Of a stretch of DNA of 18,230 nucleotides, positions 7,300 to 14,835 are shown piece after piece. The stretch is from DATKYK01 sp034430255 (GTDB lineage: Bacteria > Chloroflexota > Dehalococcoidia > E44-bin15). The stretch's first letter is position 1, and each line of letters opens with the position of its first letter. Under the pieces are notes generated by a model. It was not told the origin of the DNA. It made no database searches and saw only the letters and a program-made list of their open reading frames with translations. The position numbers and the translations under genes are program-made. Location of the stretch: NCBI GenBank assembly GCA_034430255.1, contig DAOUEU010000153.1, forward strand, positions 1 to 18,230, given 5' to 3'.

Positions 7300-8277
7300 A
7301 TGGCCAAACCAAAAGTGGCTTTTTACTGGTGTGCTTCGTGCGGTGGCTGTGAAGAGACGGTGGTTGACCTCAATGAAGATATACTCAAGGTAGCGGACGC
7401 CGTTGACATCGTTTTTTGGCCAGTGGCACTGGACTTTAAGCGGAAGGATGTCGAGGCGATGGCCGACGGCGAGATCGCGGTGAGCTTCATCAATGGGGCG
7501 GTGAGGCTGGAGGAGCAGGAGGAGATGGTAAAGCTGCTGAGACAAAAATCCGGGCTTGTGGTCGCCTTCGGTGCCTGCGCCCATCTCGGCGGGATCGCTG
7601 GGTTGGCAAACTTCTGGAACCGTGAAACGATATTTCAAAGGCAATATATAGAAGCCCCCTCTATGGAAAATCCGGAGGGAGTAACCCCCCAAGTTAAGAC
7701 CACGGTTGATGTTGGCGAGCTCACCCTGCCCGAGTTCTATGATACGGTAAAAACGCTGGACCAGACCATCGATGTAGATTACTACCTGCCCGGTTGCCCT
7801 CCTCCACCTGACTTAATACTGAACGCAGTAAACGCCATCCTTGAGGGGAAACTCCCAGAGAGGGGTGCGGTGCTTGCCCCTAATAAAGCCCTCTGTGACA
7901 CCTGTCCGCGGAAGGACTCAAGGCCGGATAAGCTATCGATCAAGGAGATAAAGCGGCCGTGGCAAATCGTGATTGACCCGGAGAAATGTTTCCTTGACCA
8001 GGGATTAATCTGCCTGGGTCCGGCTACCCGTTCTGGGTGTGGGGAAACCTGCATTAGAGCGAACCAGCCATGCCGCGGGTGCTTCGGCCCGGTGGATGGC
8101 GTTATCGACCAGGGGGCCAAAGGGCTTTCCATGATCGCCTCCATTCTTGGAATTGAGGATGAGGAAAAGATGAAGGAAGAAGAGGTTATCAAGTTGCTCG
8201 AGGGGATTTCCGACCCGGCGGGAACATTTTACAGGTTCAGCCTGCCCGCATCGCTTCTAGGAAGAAAGAGAATGTGA
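7300..8277 (+). CDS. mvhG: F420-non-reducing (Mvh-type) [NiFe] hydrogenase, small FeS subunit
   Basis: The 325-residue protein passes electrons between the NiFe site and external acceptors through three predicted [4Fe-4S] clusters. The proximal-cluster ligands are C14 and C17 in SCGGCEE, C93 in FGACAH and C166 in LPGCPPPP. An extra C11 lies just before. The C-terminal part has eight more cysteines (C199, C202, C230, C238, C247, C251, C258, C261), enough for two further clusters, as in MvhG/VhuG proteins. There is no twin-arginine signal or membrane anchor, so the enzyme is cytosolic, unlike uptake hydrogenases. The start ATG has a GAGGGGG ribosome binding site about 4 nt upstream. It is the first gene of a long operon and lies 21 nt before the large subunit gene. 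The exact group (3c versus a relative) cannot be fixed without a phylogeny. Confidence 0.9.
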   Translation: MAKPKVAFYWCASCGGCEETVVDLNEDILKVADAVDIVFWPVALDFKRKDVEAMADGEIAVSFINGAVRLEEQEEMVKLLRQKSGLVVAFGACAHLGGIAGLANFWNRETIFQRQYIEAPSMENPEGVTPQVKTTVDVGELTLPEFYDTVKTLDQTIDVDYYLPGCPPPPDLILNAVNAILEGKLPERGAVLAPNKALCDTCPRKDSRPDKLSIKEIKRPWQIVIDPEKCFLDQGLICLGPATRSGCGETCIRANQPCRGCFGPVDGVIDQGAKGLSMIASILGIEDEEKMKEEEVIKLLEGISDPAGTFYRFSLPASLLGRKRM

Positions 8278-8298
8278 GGCAGAGGAGTTGTAGATAGC

Positions 8299-9759
8299 AT
8301 GAAAAAGATAACAATAGACCCGATAACCCGGCTTGAGGGCCATGGAAAGATAGAGATATTCCTCGATGATGCTGGCGAGGTGGCTCGAGCTTACCTTCAG
8401 ATACCAGAGCTTCGTGGCTTCGAGAAGTTCTGCGAGGGGAGGCCAGCCGAGGAACTGCCACGAATAACCACGATGATTTGCGGGGTATGTCCCACCGCAC
8501 ATCACATGGCGGGGACCAAATGTCTTGATGACCTCTTCAAAGTGGAGCCACCCCCTGCGGCGAAGAAGATAAGGGAGTTGATGTATAACGCATTCCAGTG
8601 CGAGGACCATATCCTGCATTTCTTCTTCCTCGGCGGCCCCGACTTCGTCGTTGGTCCCACCGCGCCTGCGGGGGAGAGGAATATACTCGGTGTCATTGCC
8701 AAGGCGGGAATGGAAGCCGGGGCCAAGGTCATCGAGGTGAGGAAGAGAATGCGCAACGTGCTGCGGATAATCGGCGGCAAGCCGGTCTCCCCCACCTGCG
8801 GGCTGCCCGGAGGGATATCGAAGGGAATCAGCGAAGAGGAACGGAAGACCATCATAGAAGCAGGAGATTATGGCGTTGAGTTCTGCCAATTCGCACTTAA
8901 GCTTTTCGACGACATCGTGCTTGGAAATAAAGACTATGTTGACCTGGTCACCGGGGATGTCTATAAGCACCGAACATATTACATGGGGATGGTGGATGCG
9001 AATAACAAGGTGAACTTCTACGACGGCGATATCCGCGTTGTGGACCCGAACGGCAAAGAGTTCACCAAGTTCAAACCACAGGATTACCTAAATCACATCA
9101 GGGAGCACGCCGAGCCCTGGACCTACGTGCGATTCTCTTTCCTAAAGGATGTTGGATGGAAAGGATTCGTTGACGGGGAGGACAGCGGTGTTTTCAGGGT
9201 GGCGCCGCTGGCCCGACTGAATGCATCCGACGGCATGGCAACGCCGCTGGCTCAGGAGGCCTATGAGAGGTTGTTTTCCACATTAGGCGGCAAGCCAGTT
9301 CACAATACCCTTGCATTCCACTGGGCCCGGCTTGTCGAGGCGCTTTACGCCGCTGAACGGGTACAGCAACTGGCTAACGACCCCGAAATTACATCACCTG
9401 ATATCGTGAACCTGCCCACCCAGACCCCCAAAGAGGGAGTGGGTATAGTGGAGGCGCCGCGAGGAACCCTGATCCACCACTACCAGACCGATGAAGAGGG
9501 GATCATTACCAAATGCAACCTGATCGTAGCCACGCAGAATAACTCGGCGGCGATTAACATGTCGGTGGAGAAGGCAGCCAAGTCGCTGATCCACAAGGGC
9601 AAGGTCCCCGAGGGGATCCTCAACATGATCGAGATGGGCTTCCGGGCCTATGATCCCTGTCACGCCTGTGCCACCCACTCACTGCCAGGCAGGATGCCCC
9701 TTGAGTTGAACGTATACGACTGCGACAGGAATTTAGTAAGGACACTGCGCCGCGATTAA
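8299..9759 (+). CDS. mvhA: F420-non-reducing (Mvh-type) [NiFe] hydrogenase, large catalytic subunit
   Basis: This 486-residue subunit holds the NiFe(CN)2CO site that splits or forms H2. The N-terminal motif is RLEGHG (11-16) followed by ICGVCPTAHH with ligands C61 and C64. The C-terminal ligands are C454 and C457 in DPCHACATH. After H460 a 26-residue extension follows; in this family it is cut off by a specific endopeptidase after nickel insertion, and a matching protease gene is found at 14281. All four NiFe-ligating cysteines are present, so this is a real hydrogenase and not a Complex I-type relative. The length fits MvhA/VhuA-type subunits. The gene follows the small subunit closely, and its stop codon lies 5 nt before the EtfB start, implying co-transcription with the ETF genes. 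Confidence 0.93.
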   Translation: MKKITIDPITRLEGHGKIEIFLDDAGEVARAYLQIPELRGFEKFCEGRPAEELPRITTMICGVCPTAHHMAGTKCLDDLFKVEPPPAAKKIRELMYNAFQCEDHILHFFFLGGPDFVVGPTAPAGERNILGVIAKAGMEAGAKVIEVRKRMRNVLRIIGGKPVSPTCGLPGGISKGISEEERKTIIEAGDYGVEFCQFALKLFDDIVLGNKDYVDLVTGDVYKHRTYYMGMVDANNKVNFYDGDIRVVDPNGKEFTKFKPQDYLNHIREHAEPWTYVRFSFLKDVGWKGFVDGEDSGVFRVAPLARLNASDGMATPLAQEAYERLFSTLGGKPVHNTLAFHWARLVEALYAAERVQQLANDPEITSPDIVNLPTQTPKEGVGIVEAPRGTLIHHYQTDEEGIITKCNLIVATQNNSAAINMSVEKAAKSLIHKGKVPEGILNMIEMGFRAYDPCHACATHSLPGRMPLELNVYDCDRNLVRTLRRD

Positions 9760-9764
9760 TCCAA

Positions 9765-10586
9765 ATGTTAGTGATCACGTGCATCAAGCAGGTACCAGAT
9801 ACCACTCAGGTTAAGACTGACCCGGTTACCGGCACCCTGATTAGAGAGGGCGTCCCGTTTATTGTAAACCCATTCGATACCCCCGCACTAGAAGAGAGCC
9901 TTCGGCTCAAAGACAAACACAGATTCCGCGTAGTGGTGATTTCCATGGGTCCCCCTAATACCGAGGTCAGCCTGAGAAAGGCACTGGCCATGGGAGCAGA
10001 TGAGGCTGTGCTTCTGAGCGACCGCGCTTTTGGCGGAGCCGATACCTTAGCTACGAGCAAAGTTTTAGCTGAGGCTATAGAGAGGCTTTCCCAGAAAGAC
10101 GAAGTGGCAGTAGTGATATGCGGTAGGCAGAGTATCGATGGAGATACAGCTCAAGTGGGACCTGGCATTGCTACCCGTTTGGGATACTCACAGCTGACTC
10201 TGGTCGACCAAATCCAAAATCTGGACCCTTCGTCAAAAAAGGTGAGGGTCAGACGTAAGCTGGAAGGACGACACGAGATAGTAGAGGCACCCTTGCCCGC
10301 CCTGATTACAGTGGTACGAGAGATCAACCAGCCCCGATATCCAACAGTGCCCAATCGCTTGATGGCAGAGGATGAAGAGGTGATATTGTGGGATAACAAG
10401 GTGATGCAACTGGTAAAAGAGGATATCGGGCTCGAGGGTTCTGCTACCCAGGTACGCAAGATCTTTTCGCCAGAGAGAGCTAAAGGGGAGATACTGGGCG
10501 ATGGCCTCAATGCACCTGAGAAAGCAGCTCAACTACTAATAGATACTCTGATCCAAAAAGACATCATCTCATTGGAACAGACCTGA
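9765..10586 (+). CDS. etfB: Electron transfer flavoprotein, beta subunit
   Basis: This 273-residue protein is a typical EtfB. The N-terminal KQVPD (8-12), the conserved NPFDTPALEE (35-44) and the nucleotide-binding stretch CGRQSIDGDTAQVGP (119-133) identify it. The DGDTAQ segment binds AMP in ordinary ETFs and a second FAD in bifurcating ones; which applies here cannot be decided by eye. EtfB pairs with EtfA, encoded 8 nt downstream, to carry electrons between dehydrogenases and the membrane. It begins 5 nt after the hydrogenase large subunit gene with no clear ribosome binding site, suggesting translational coupling. No acyl-CoA or other classical ETF-dependent dehydrogenase is in the window. 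Confidence 0.93.
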   Translation: MLVITCIKQVPDTTQVKTDPVTGTLIREGVPFIVNPFDTPALEESLRLKDKHRFRVVVISMGPPNTEVSLRKALAMGADEAVLLSDRAFGGADTLATSKVLAEAIERLSQKDEVAVVICGRQSIDGDTAQVGPGIATRLGYSQLTLVDQIQNLDPSSKKVRVRRKLEGRHEIVEAPLPALITVVREINQPRYPTVPNRLMAEDEEVILWDNKVMQLVKEDIGLEGSATQVRKIFSPERAKGEILGDGLNAPEKAAQLLIDTLIQKDIISLEQT

Positions 10587-10594
10587 GGCTGGAT

Positions 10595-11950
10595 ATGGAA
10601 GAACGGGAGAAGAAAAAGAAAATTAAAAAGCCTCGAGGTGTAGCTCGGCTCATTCCTGGTAAGTGTATCGCCTGCGGTGCCCGCTGCCAGGAGTCCTGTA
10701 AAAAGGATGCGATAGAGATGAATGACCAGGGCGAGCCCATCATCATCGTGGAGAATTGTATCGGCTGCGCCAGGTGCGTCAAGGTCTGCCCGGCCGAAGC
10801 GCTCGAGATGTACCTGACCCCCGAGGAGCAGCGGCTCCTCGATGAACTTACCAAGCAGGTCGGTGCCGAAGCCGTGGCCGAAGTCGAAGAAGAGGTAGAG
10901 GAGAAAGCTGAGGTAGCGGCCAGGCTGAAAGAGTATAAAGGTGTATGGGTCTTTGTAGAGCAGACCGATGGCAAGCCTGCCATAGTCTCCTGGGAATTAT
11001 TGGGCGTGGGTGTCGACTTGGCGAAAAACCTCGGTGTCGAACTGTGTACTGTTGTTATCGGTGACAAGGTCGAGCATCTGTGTCATGAGTCATTCGCCTA
11101 CGGAGCCTCCAAGGCCTATCTGATGGATGACCCACTTTTCCATCACTATCGTACGGAGCCCTACTACAAGGCCATCTGCCAACTGGTGGGCAAATACAAG
11201 CCGGAGATTATGCTGCTGGGCGCTACTGGTCTGGGAAGGGATCTGGCCGGCTCTGTAGCTACCGAACTTAAGACCGGATTGACTGCAGATTGCACTGGAC
11301 TGACTATTGATGATAAAAGATATCTATTGCAGACCCGTCCTGCCTTTGGTGGCAATATCATGGCTACCATTCTGACCGAGCGCACCAGGCCGCAGATGGC
11401 TACAGTTCGGCCGCACGTGATGCCAATGCTGGAGAAGGACACATCACGTACGGGTGAGATCATCAGCGAAGCCCCAGCGATCAAGGAAGAGGATATAGCT
11501 GTCAAAGTGCTGGAGGTAATCGACGACCGCAAACACGGGGCGGAAGCTGTAGATGTCGCAGCAGCAGATGTAATCGTCTCCGGTGGACGAGGCATGCACG
11601 CCAAGGAGAATTTCGGCATGTTGCAGGAACTGGCAAATGAATTGGGTGGAGTGGTAGGCTCTTCACGTGGGGCCGTAGAGGCCGGCTGGATGCCAGTGGA
11701 ACGTCAGGTAGGGCAAACCGGCAAGACAGTCAGACCAAAAATTTATATTGCCTGCGGCATCAGCGGCGCCATTCAGCACCTGGTGGGAATGCAGGATTCG
11801 GATGTTATCATCGCCATTAACCGCGATAAGGAAGCACCTATCTTTGAGGTAGCTACCTACGGGATCGTGGGTGATGTCTTCCAGGTAGTGCCGGCCATTA
11901 CCAATCATATTAGAGAATTACGCGCTAAAAAATCTGTTTGTACACAGTAA
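10595..11950 (+). CDS. etfA: Electron transfer flavoprotein, alpha subunit with N-terminal 2x[4Fe-4S] ferredoxin domain
   Basis: Residues 20-70 hold a two-cluster ferredoxin domain with cysteines C24, C27, C31, C35 and C55, C58, C61, C65. The first set has the Cx2Cx3Cx3C spacing seen in ferredoxin-fused EtfA proteins of anaerobes. A Glu/Ala-rich, probably helical linker (about 90-112) leads to the EtfA N-terminal domain (about 116-300). The FAD domain follows, with SGGRG (329-333), SSRGAVEAGW (356-365), QVGQTGK (371-377) and GISGAIQH (388-395). At 451 residues it is longer than plain EtfA (about 320) because of the ferredoxin part. The ferredoxin clusters would give the flavin a route to another FeS protein, such as the hydrogenase small subunit or the MvhD-like protein of this operon. 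That link is inferred. Confidence 0.93.
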   Translation: MEEREKKKKIKKPRGVARLIPGKCIACGARCQESCKKDAIEMNDQGEPIIIVENCIGCARCVKVCPAEALEMYLTPEEQRLLDELTKQVGAEAVAEVEEEVEEKAEVAARLKEYKGVWVFVEQTDGKPAIVSWELLGVGVDLAKNLGVELCTVVIGDKVEHLCHESFAYGASKAYLMDDPLFHHYRTEPYYKAICQLVGKYKPEIMLLGATGLGRDLAGSVATELKTGLTADCTGLTIDDKRYLLQTRPAFGGNIMATILTERTRPQMATVRPHVMPMLEKDTSRTGEIISEAPAIKEEDIAVKVLEVIDDRKHGAEAVDVAAADVIVSGGRGMHAKENFGMLQELANELGGVVGSSRGAVEAGWMPVERQVGQTGKTVRPKIYIACGISGAIQHLVGMQDSDVIIAINRDKEAPIFEVATYGIVGDVFQVVPAITNHIRELRAKKSVCTQ

Positions 11951-11973
11951 AGGAGCACTGACAGGAGTAATCG

Positions 11974-13950
11974 GTGTCGTCTAATATCGCCATATTCATA
12001 GCTGTTTTTGTTGCCGCCATAGCGCTTTTTAGCTGGAGCTGTTTCAGGCGTTTCCGCCTGGTAACCCTGGGCAAAGCGGAGAACCGTTTCAACAGTATAG
12101 GTAAGCGTATCTGGAACATGCTGTTTTACGCCTTTGGTCAGCGGCGGGTGGTCAGTCGGCGCTTCGGCTTAAACCACTTTATGCTTTTCTGGTGCTTCAT
12201 AATCTTATTAATTGCCAATACCGAGTTCCTACTCAATGGCCTGTTCCCGGATTACATTAGCCTCTCACGACTGCCGGATGGCGCGTACTATACCCTGGCC
12301 TTTATTTTCGATGTGGTGTCGGCACTTGCCCTATTGGCAGTGTGTATTGCAATCATCCGCCGTGTGGCTTTTCCGCCCCCCAACATAGACGCGCGGAGCC
12401 GTGACGCCTTTATTATCCTGTCACTGATTGCTATCCTTATGATCGCCTACTTCGGCCTGCACGCCAGCGAGATCGCTCAGGCGATTGAAGAGGCTGCCCA
12501 ATACATGCCCATATCCAATTTTGCGGCTTCCGCTTTCATGTCAGGGGCTTCGACAGGTAGCCTAAGTTGGCTTGCTCACTTCTTCTGGTGGATTCACGCT
12601 GTAGTGCTGCTCCTGTTCCTGAACTACCTGCCTTATAGTAAGCACATGCATATCCTAACCGCTATCCCTAACTGCTTCTTTAAAAGCCTAGAGAAGGTTA
12701 ATACCCAACCCCGAGAAGAGTTCATAAAAGGCAGTACCTTCGGTGTTGGCCAGGTAGATCAATTCAGCTGGAAGGGTTTATTCGACTCTTATTCCTGCAC
12801 CGAGTGTGGCAGGTGCTCGGATAGTTGTCCAGCTACCTTCACCGACAAACCACTGAACCCGCGGCTGGTCATCCACGATATTAAGGTTAACCTGATCAAA
12901 AACGGACCGCTACTGGCTAAAAATAAGGAAGCGGCATTGCCCTTGATCGGCAACAGCGAGGAGGGTACCGTATCCGAGGAGGCTATCTGGGAGTGCACCA
13001 CCTGCGGTGCCTGTATGGAAGTGTGCCCAGTGTTTATTGAGCACGTGCCCAGAATCGTTGATATGCGCCGAAGTCTGGTGGAGATGAAGGCTAAGTTCCC
13101 GCAGGAATTGCTTAACTTCTTCGAAAACATAGAAGCGCGTAGTAATCCTTGGGGCATCGCCCCCGAGAAGCGTATAGCGTGGGCCGCTGAGACCAGTGTC
13201 AGGCCTTTTGAGGCCGATAAGACCGACTATTTGTTTTTCGTAGGCTGTGCTGGCGCTTTTGATGCACGTAACAGACGGATAACCCTGGCTGTGGCCAAGA
13301 TTCTGGATGCAGCTGGTATTTCCTGGGGTATTCTGGGTAAGGATGAAATGTGCTGTGGCGATAGCCTGCGTCGCCTCGGCAATGAATTCGTCTTCGACCG
13401 TATGGCCAAAGAGAATATCAAGCTGTTTGAGGATAGGGGGGTTACAAAGATTATCACCCTGTGTCCACACTGTTACAGCACCCTGAAGAACGACTACCGT
13501 CAGTACGGTGTAAAACTGGAAGTTATCCATCATACCGAATTAATCGGCAATCTAATTGAACAGGGTAGCCTGGAACTGAACGGGAGCAGGGATCTGGGGA
13601 ACATGGTACTTCATGATTCCTGCTACCTGGGACGCTATAATATGATCTATGAACCCCAGCGCAAAGCCATCGCCGCAGTTACTGGTCAGCTCCCAATGGA
13701 GATGGAACATCACCACGCTGGGTCCTTTTGCTGTGGTGCTGGTGGCGGGCGTATGTGGATGGAAGAAAGCATTGGTAAACGCATCCATGTGGCACGTATA
13801 GAGGAAGCCTTGAAGGAAGACCCAAAGACCATTTGTACATGCTGCCCGTACTGTATGACTATGTTTGAAGATGGGCTAAAAGACAAAGAAGCTGAAGATA
13901 TAGTACAGGTTTTGGACCTGGCCGAGGTTGTAGCCGGGGCATTGAAGTAG
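11974..13950 (+). CDS. Membrane-bound heme-b/FeS oxidoreductase, EMO-type (ETF:menaquinone oxidoreductase-like) with two CCG domains
   Basis: The 658-residue protein starts at GTG 11974, chosen for the AGGAG 6 nt upstream. Five membrane segments (about 3-23, 65-92, 104-131, 144-164, 197-220) resemble the NarI-type cytochrome b part. Histidines H68, H163, H202, H208, H224 and H226 are candidate heme ligands. A ferredoxin module follows (C275, C278, C281, C285; C341, C344, C347, C351), then two CCG domains of the HdrB/HdrD type: C425...C460-C461...C497-C500 and C550...C586-C587...C624-C627. This is the architecture of the DUF224-family ETF:menaquinone oxidoreductase known from syntrophic fatty-acid oxidisers. 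Directly following etfBA, it likely moves electrons between the ETF and menaquinone. A heterodisulfide reductase-like activity is an alternative reading of the CCG domains. Confidence 0.9.
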   Translation: MSSNIAIFIAVFVAAIALFSWSCFRRFRLVTLGKAENRFNSIGKRIWNMLFYAFGQRRVVSRRFGLNHFMLFWCFIILLIANTEFLLNGLFPDYISLSRLPDGAYYTLAFIFDVVSALALLAVCIAIIRRVAFPPPNIDARSRDAFIILSLIAILMIAYFGLHASEIAQAIEEAAQYMPISNFAASAFMSGASTGSLSWLAHFFWWIHAVVLLLFLNYLPYSKHMHILTAIPNCFFKSLEKVNTQPREEFIKGSTFGVGQVDQFSWKGLFDSYSCTECGRCSDSCPATFTDKPLNPRLVIHDIKVNLIKNGPLLAKNKEAALPLIGNSEEGTVSEEAIWECTTCGACMEVCPVFIEHVPRIVDMRRSLVEMKAKFPQELLNFFENIEARSNPWGIAPEKRIAWAAETSVRPFEADKTDYLFFVGCAGAFDARNRRITLAVAKILDAAGISWGILGKDEMCCGDSLRRLGNEFVFDRMAKENIKLFEDRGVTKIITLCPHCYSTLKNDYRQYGVKLEVIHHTELIGNLIEQGSLELNGSRDLGNMVLHDSCYLGRYNMIYEPQRKAIAAVTGQLPMEMEHHHAGSFCCGAGGGRMWMEESIGKRIHVARIEEALKEDPKTICTCCPYCMTMFEDGLKDKEAEDIVQVLDLAEVVAGALK

Positions 13951-13955
13951 GACAT

Positions 13956-13972
13956 AGCGGTTAACCACCGCT
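13956..13972. repeat. Small hairpin between the EMO-type gene and nifU-like gene
   Basis: AGCGGT (13956-13961) and ACCGCT (13967-13972) pair around a 5-nt loop, just after the stop codon. There is no T-tract, so it may tune transcript processing rather than terminate. Confidence 0.35.
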
Positions 13973-14003
13973 AATACCTGTACAGCAATTTAAGGAGGTA
14001 TCC

Positions 14004-14222
14004 ATGCGGGAGAAGGTAGAAGCAGCTCTTGGTGAGATAAGGCCGGCGTTACAGGCAGATGGCGGCGATGTCGAGCTGGTGGATGTGACCGACGGTACGG
14101 TCACGCTGAAGCTGACAGGCGCCTGTAGCGGCTGCCCGATGGCAACCATAACCCTACACGAAGGGATTGAGCGGGTTCTCAAAGAGCAGATACCAGAGAT
14201 TAAAGAAGTAATTGCCGTCTGA
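14004..14222 (+). CDS. NifU C-terminal-domain (Nfu-type) FeS scaffold protein
   Basis: This 72-residue protein is a stand-alone Nfu domain. It has the diagnostic GACSGCPMAT with the cluster-binding pair C41 and C44, and the usual RPxLQADGGDVELV start (13-27). Such proteins bind a [4Fe-4S] cluster between two copies and hand it to target enzymes. AGGAGG about 6 nt upstream fixes the start. Its place among hydrogenase, ETF and ferredoxin-domain genes suggests it helps load the many clusters of this operon (more than fifteen predicted). Confidence 0.93.
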   Translation: MREKVEAALGEIRPALQADGGDVELVDVTDGTVTLKLTGACSGCPMATITLHEGIERVLKEQIPEIKEVIAV

Positions 14223-14280
14223 TTATATCCCTCGCAGTCCGCTTCTCGTGCATTGGACACAGGCAATTGGCAATATTAAG

Positions 14281-14745
14281 ATGGCAAATCAAAAGATGAA
14301 GACGCTCGTTTTAGGAATCGGAAACCCGATCGTGACCGACGATGGCGCCGGCCTCAAGATAGCCCAGCAGATTAAGGAAAGAAATCCTGAACTGGAAGTG
14401 ATTGAGGCCTGTTCAGGCGCCCTGGGGCTCCTCGATGATGTAGCCGGTTACGATAAGCTTATCATTATCGATTCGATTAAGACTGAAGGGGGACAACCGG
14501 GGGAACTCTATAAGCTGGAGCTGGAGGATTTGCAACCGACCCTGGAACACGCCACATCTCACGGCCTCGATATCGCCAGTGCGTTTAAACTCGGGGAGGG
14601 ACTGGGGTACAAGATGCCCCAATCAGTCATCATCTACGCTGTCGAGATAAAGGATAATACCAACTTTGGCGAGGAGTGCACCAAAGAGGTTGCGGGGGAA
14701 ATACCCCTTCTTGCCCGGAGAATTATGGAGACGGAGAATCTATGA
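14281..14745 (+). CDS. [NiFe] hydrogenase maturation protease
   Basis: The product (154 residues from ATG 14281) belongs to the HycI/HyaD/FrhD endopeptidase family. It carries GIGNPIVTDDGAG (12-24) with D20/D21, an aspartate in IIDSIKTEGG (D64) and H94 in TSHGLD. In this family two acidic residues and a histidine of this kind sense nickel. It would remove the C-terminal extension of the large subunit encoded at 8299-9759. The frame is open upstream to a TTG at 14212, which overlaps the end of the nifU-like gene. I prefer ATG 14281 because the conserved GxGNP normally lies close to the N terminus; ATG 14296 is also possible. No start has a strong ribosome binding site. Confidence 0.9.
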   Translation: MANQKMKTLVLGIGNPIVTDDGAGLKIAQQIKERNPELEVIEACSGALGLLDDVAGYDKLIIIDSIKTEGGQPGELYKLELEDLQPTLEHATSHGLDIASAFKLGEGLGYKMPQSVIIYAVEIKDNTNFGEECTKEVAGEIPLLARRIMETENL

Positions 14746-14798
14746 GTGAGTTTATCGACAAGATCACCGGGCTTGGCCAGCCTAGCGGCACCAAATAG
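14742..14798 (+). CDS. Possible 18-codon ORF coupled to the maturation protease gene
   Basis: An ATG at 14742 overlaps the protease stop codon (ATGA) and has GGAG 5 nt upstream, a good initiation context. It encodes MSEFIDKITGLGQPSGTK and then stops at TAG. It may be a small peptide, a translational relay towards the next gene, or the remains of an older N terminus of the MvhD-like protein. No family is recognised. Confidence 0.3.
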   Translation: MSEFIDKITGLGQPSGTK

Positions 14799-14825
14799 GG
14801 TGTCCATATACGATAATAATGCAAG

Positions 14826-14831
14826 AGGAGG
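14826..14831 (+). promoter_or_regulatory. Ribosome binding site that decides the start of the MvhD-like gene
   Basis: AGGAGG lies 4 nt before TTG 14836. It favours that TTG over the in-frame GTG at 14746, which directly follows the preceding stop codon and has only a GGAG 9 nt upstream. Confidence 0.55.
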
Positions 14832-14835
14832 TAAA

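Noticed and set aside
7087..7692. 201-codon minus-strand frame covering the leader and the start of the hydrogenase small subunit gene
   Set aside because: Antisense to well-conserved cysteine motifs of the small subunit, with no family resemblance of its own.
14212..14280. N-terminal extension of the maturation protease from TTG 14212
   Set aside because: It overlaps the nifU-like gene end, has no ribosome binding site and no family-like residues; the conserved GxGNP is normally near the N terminus.
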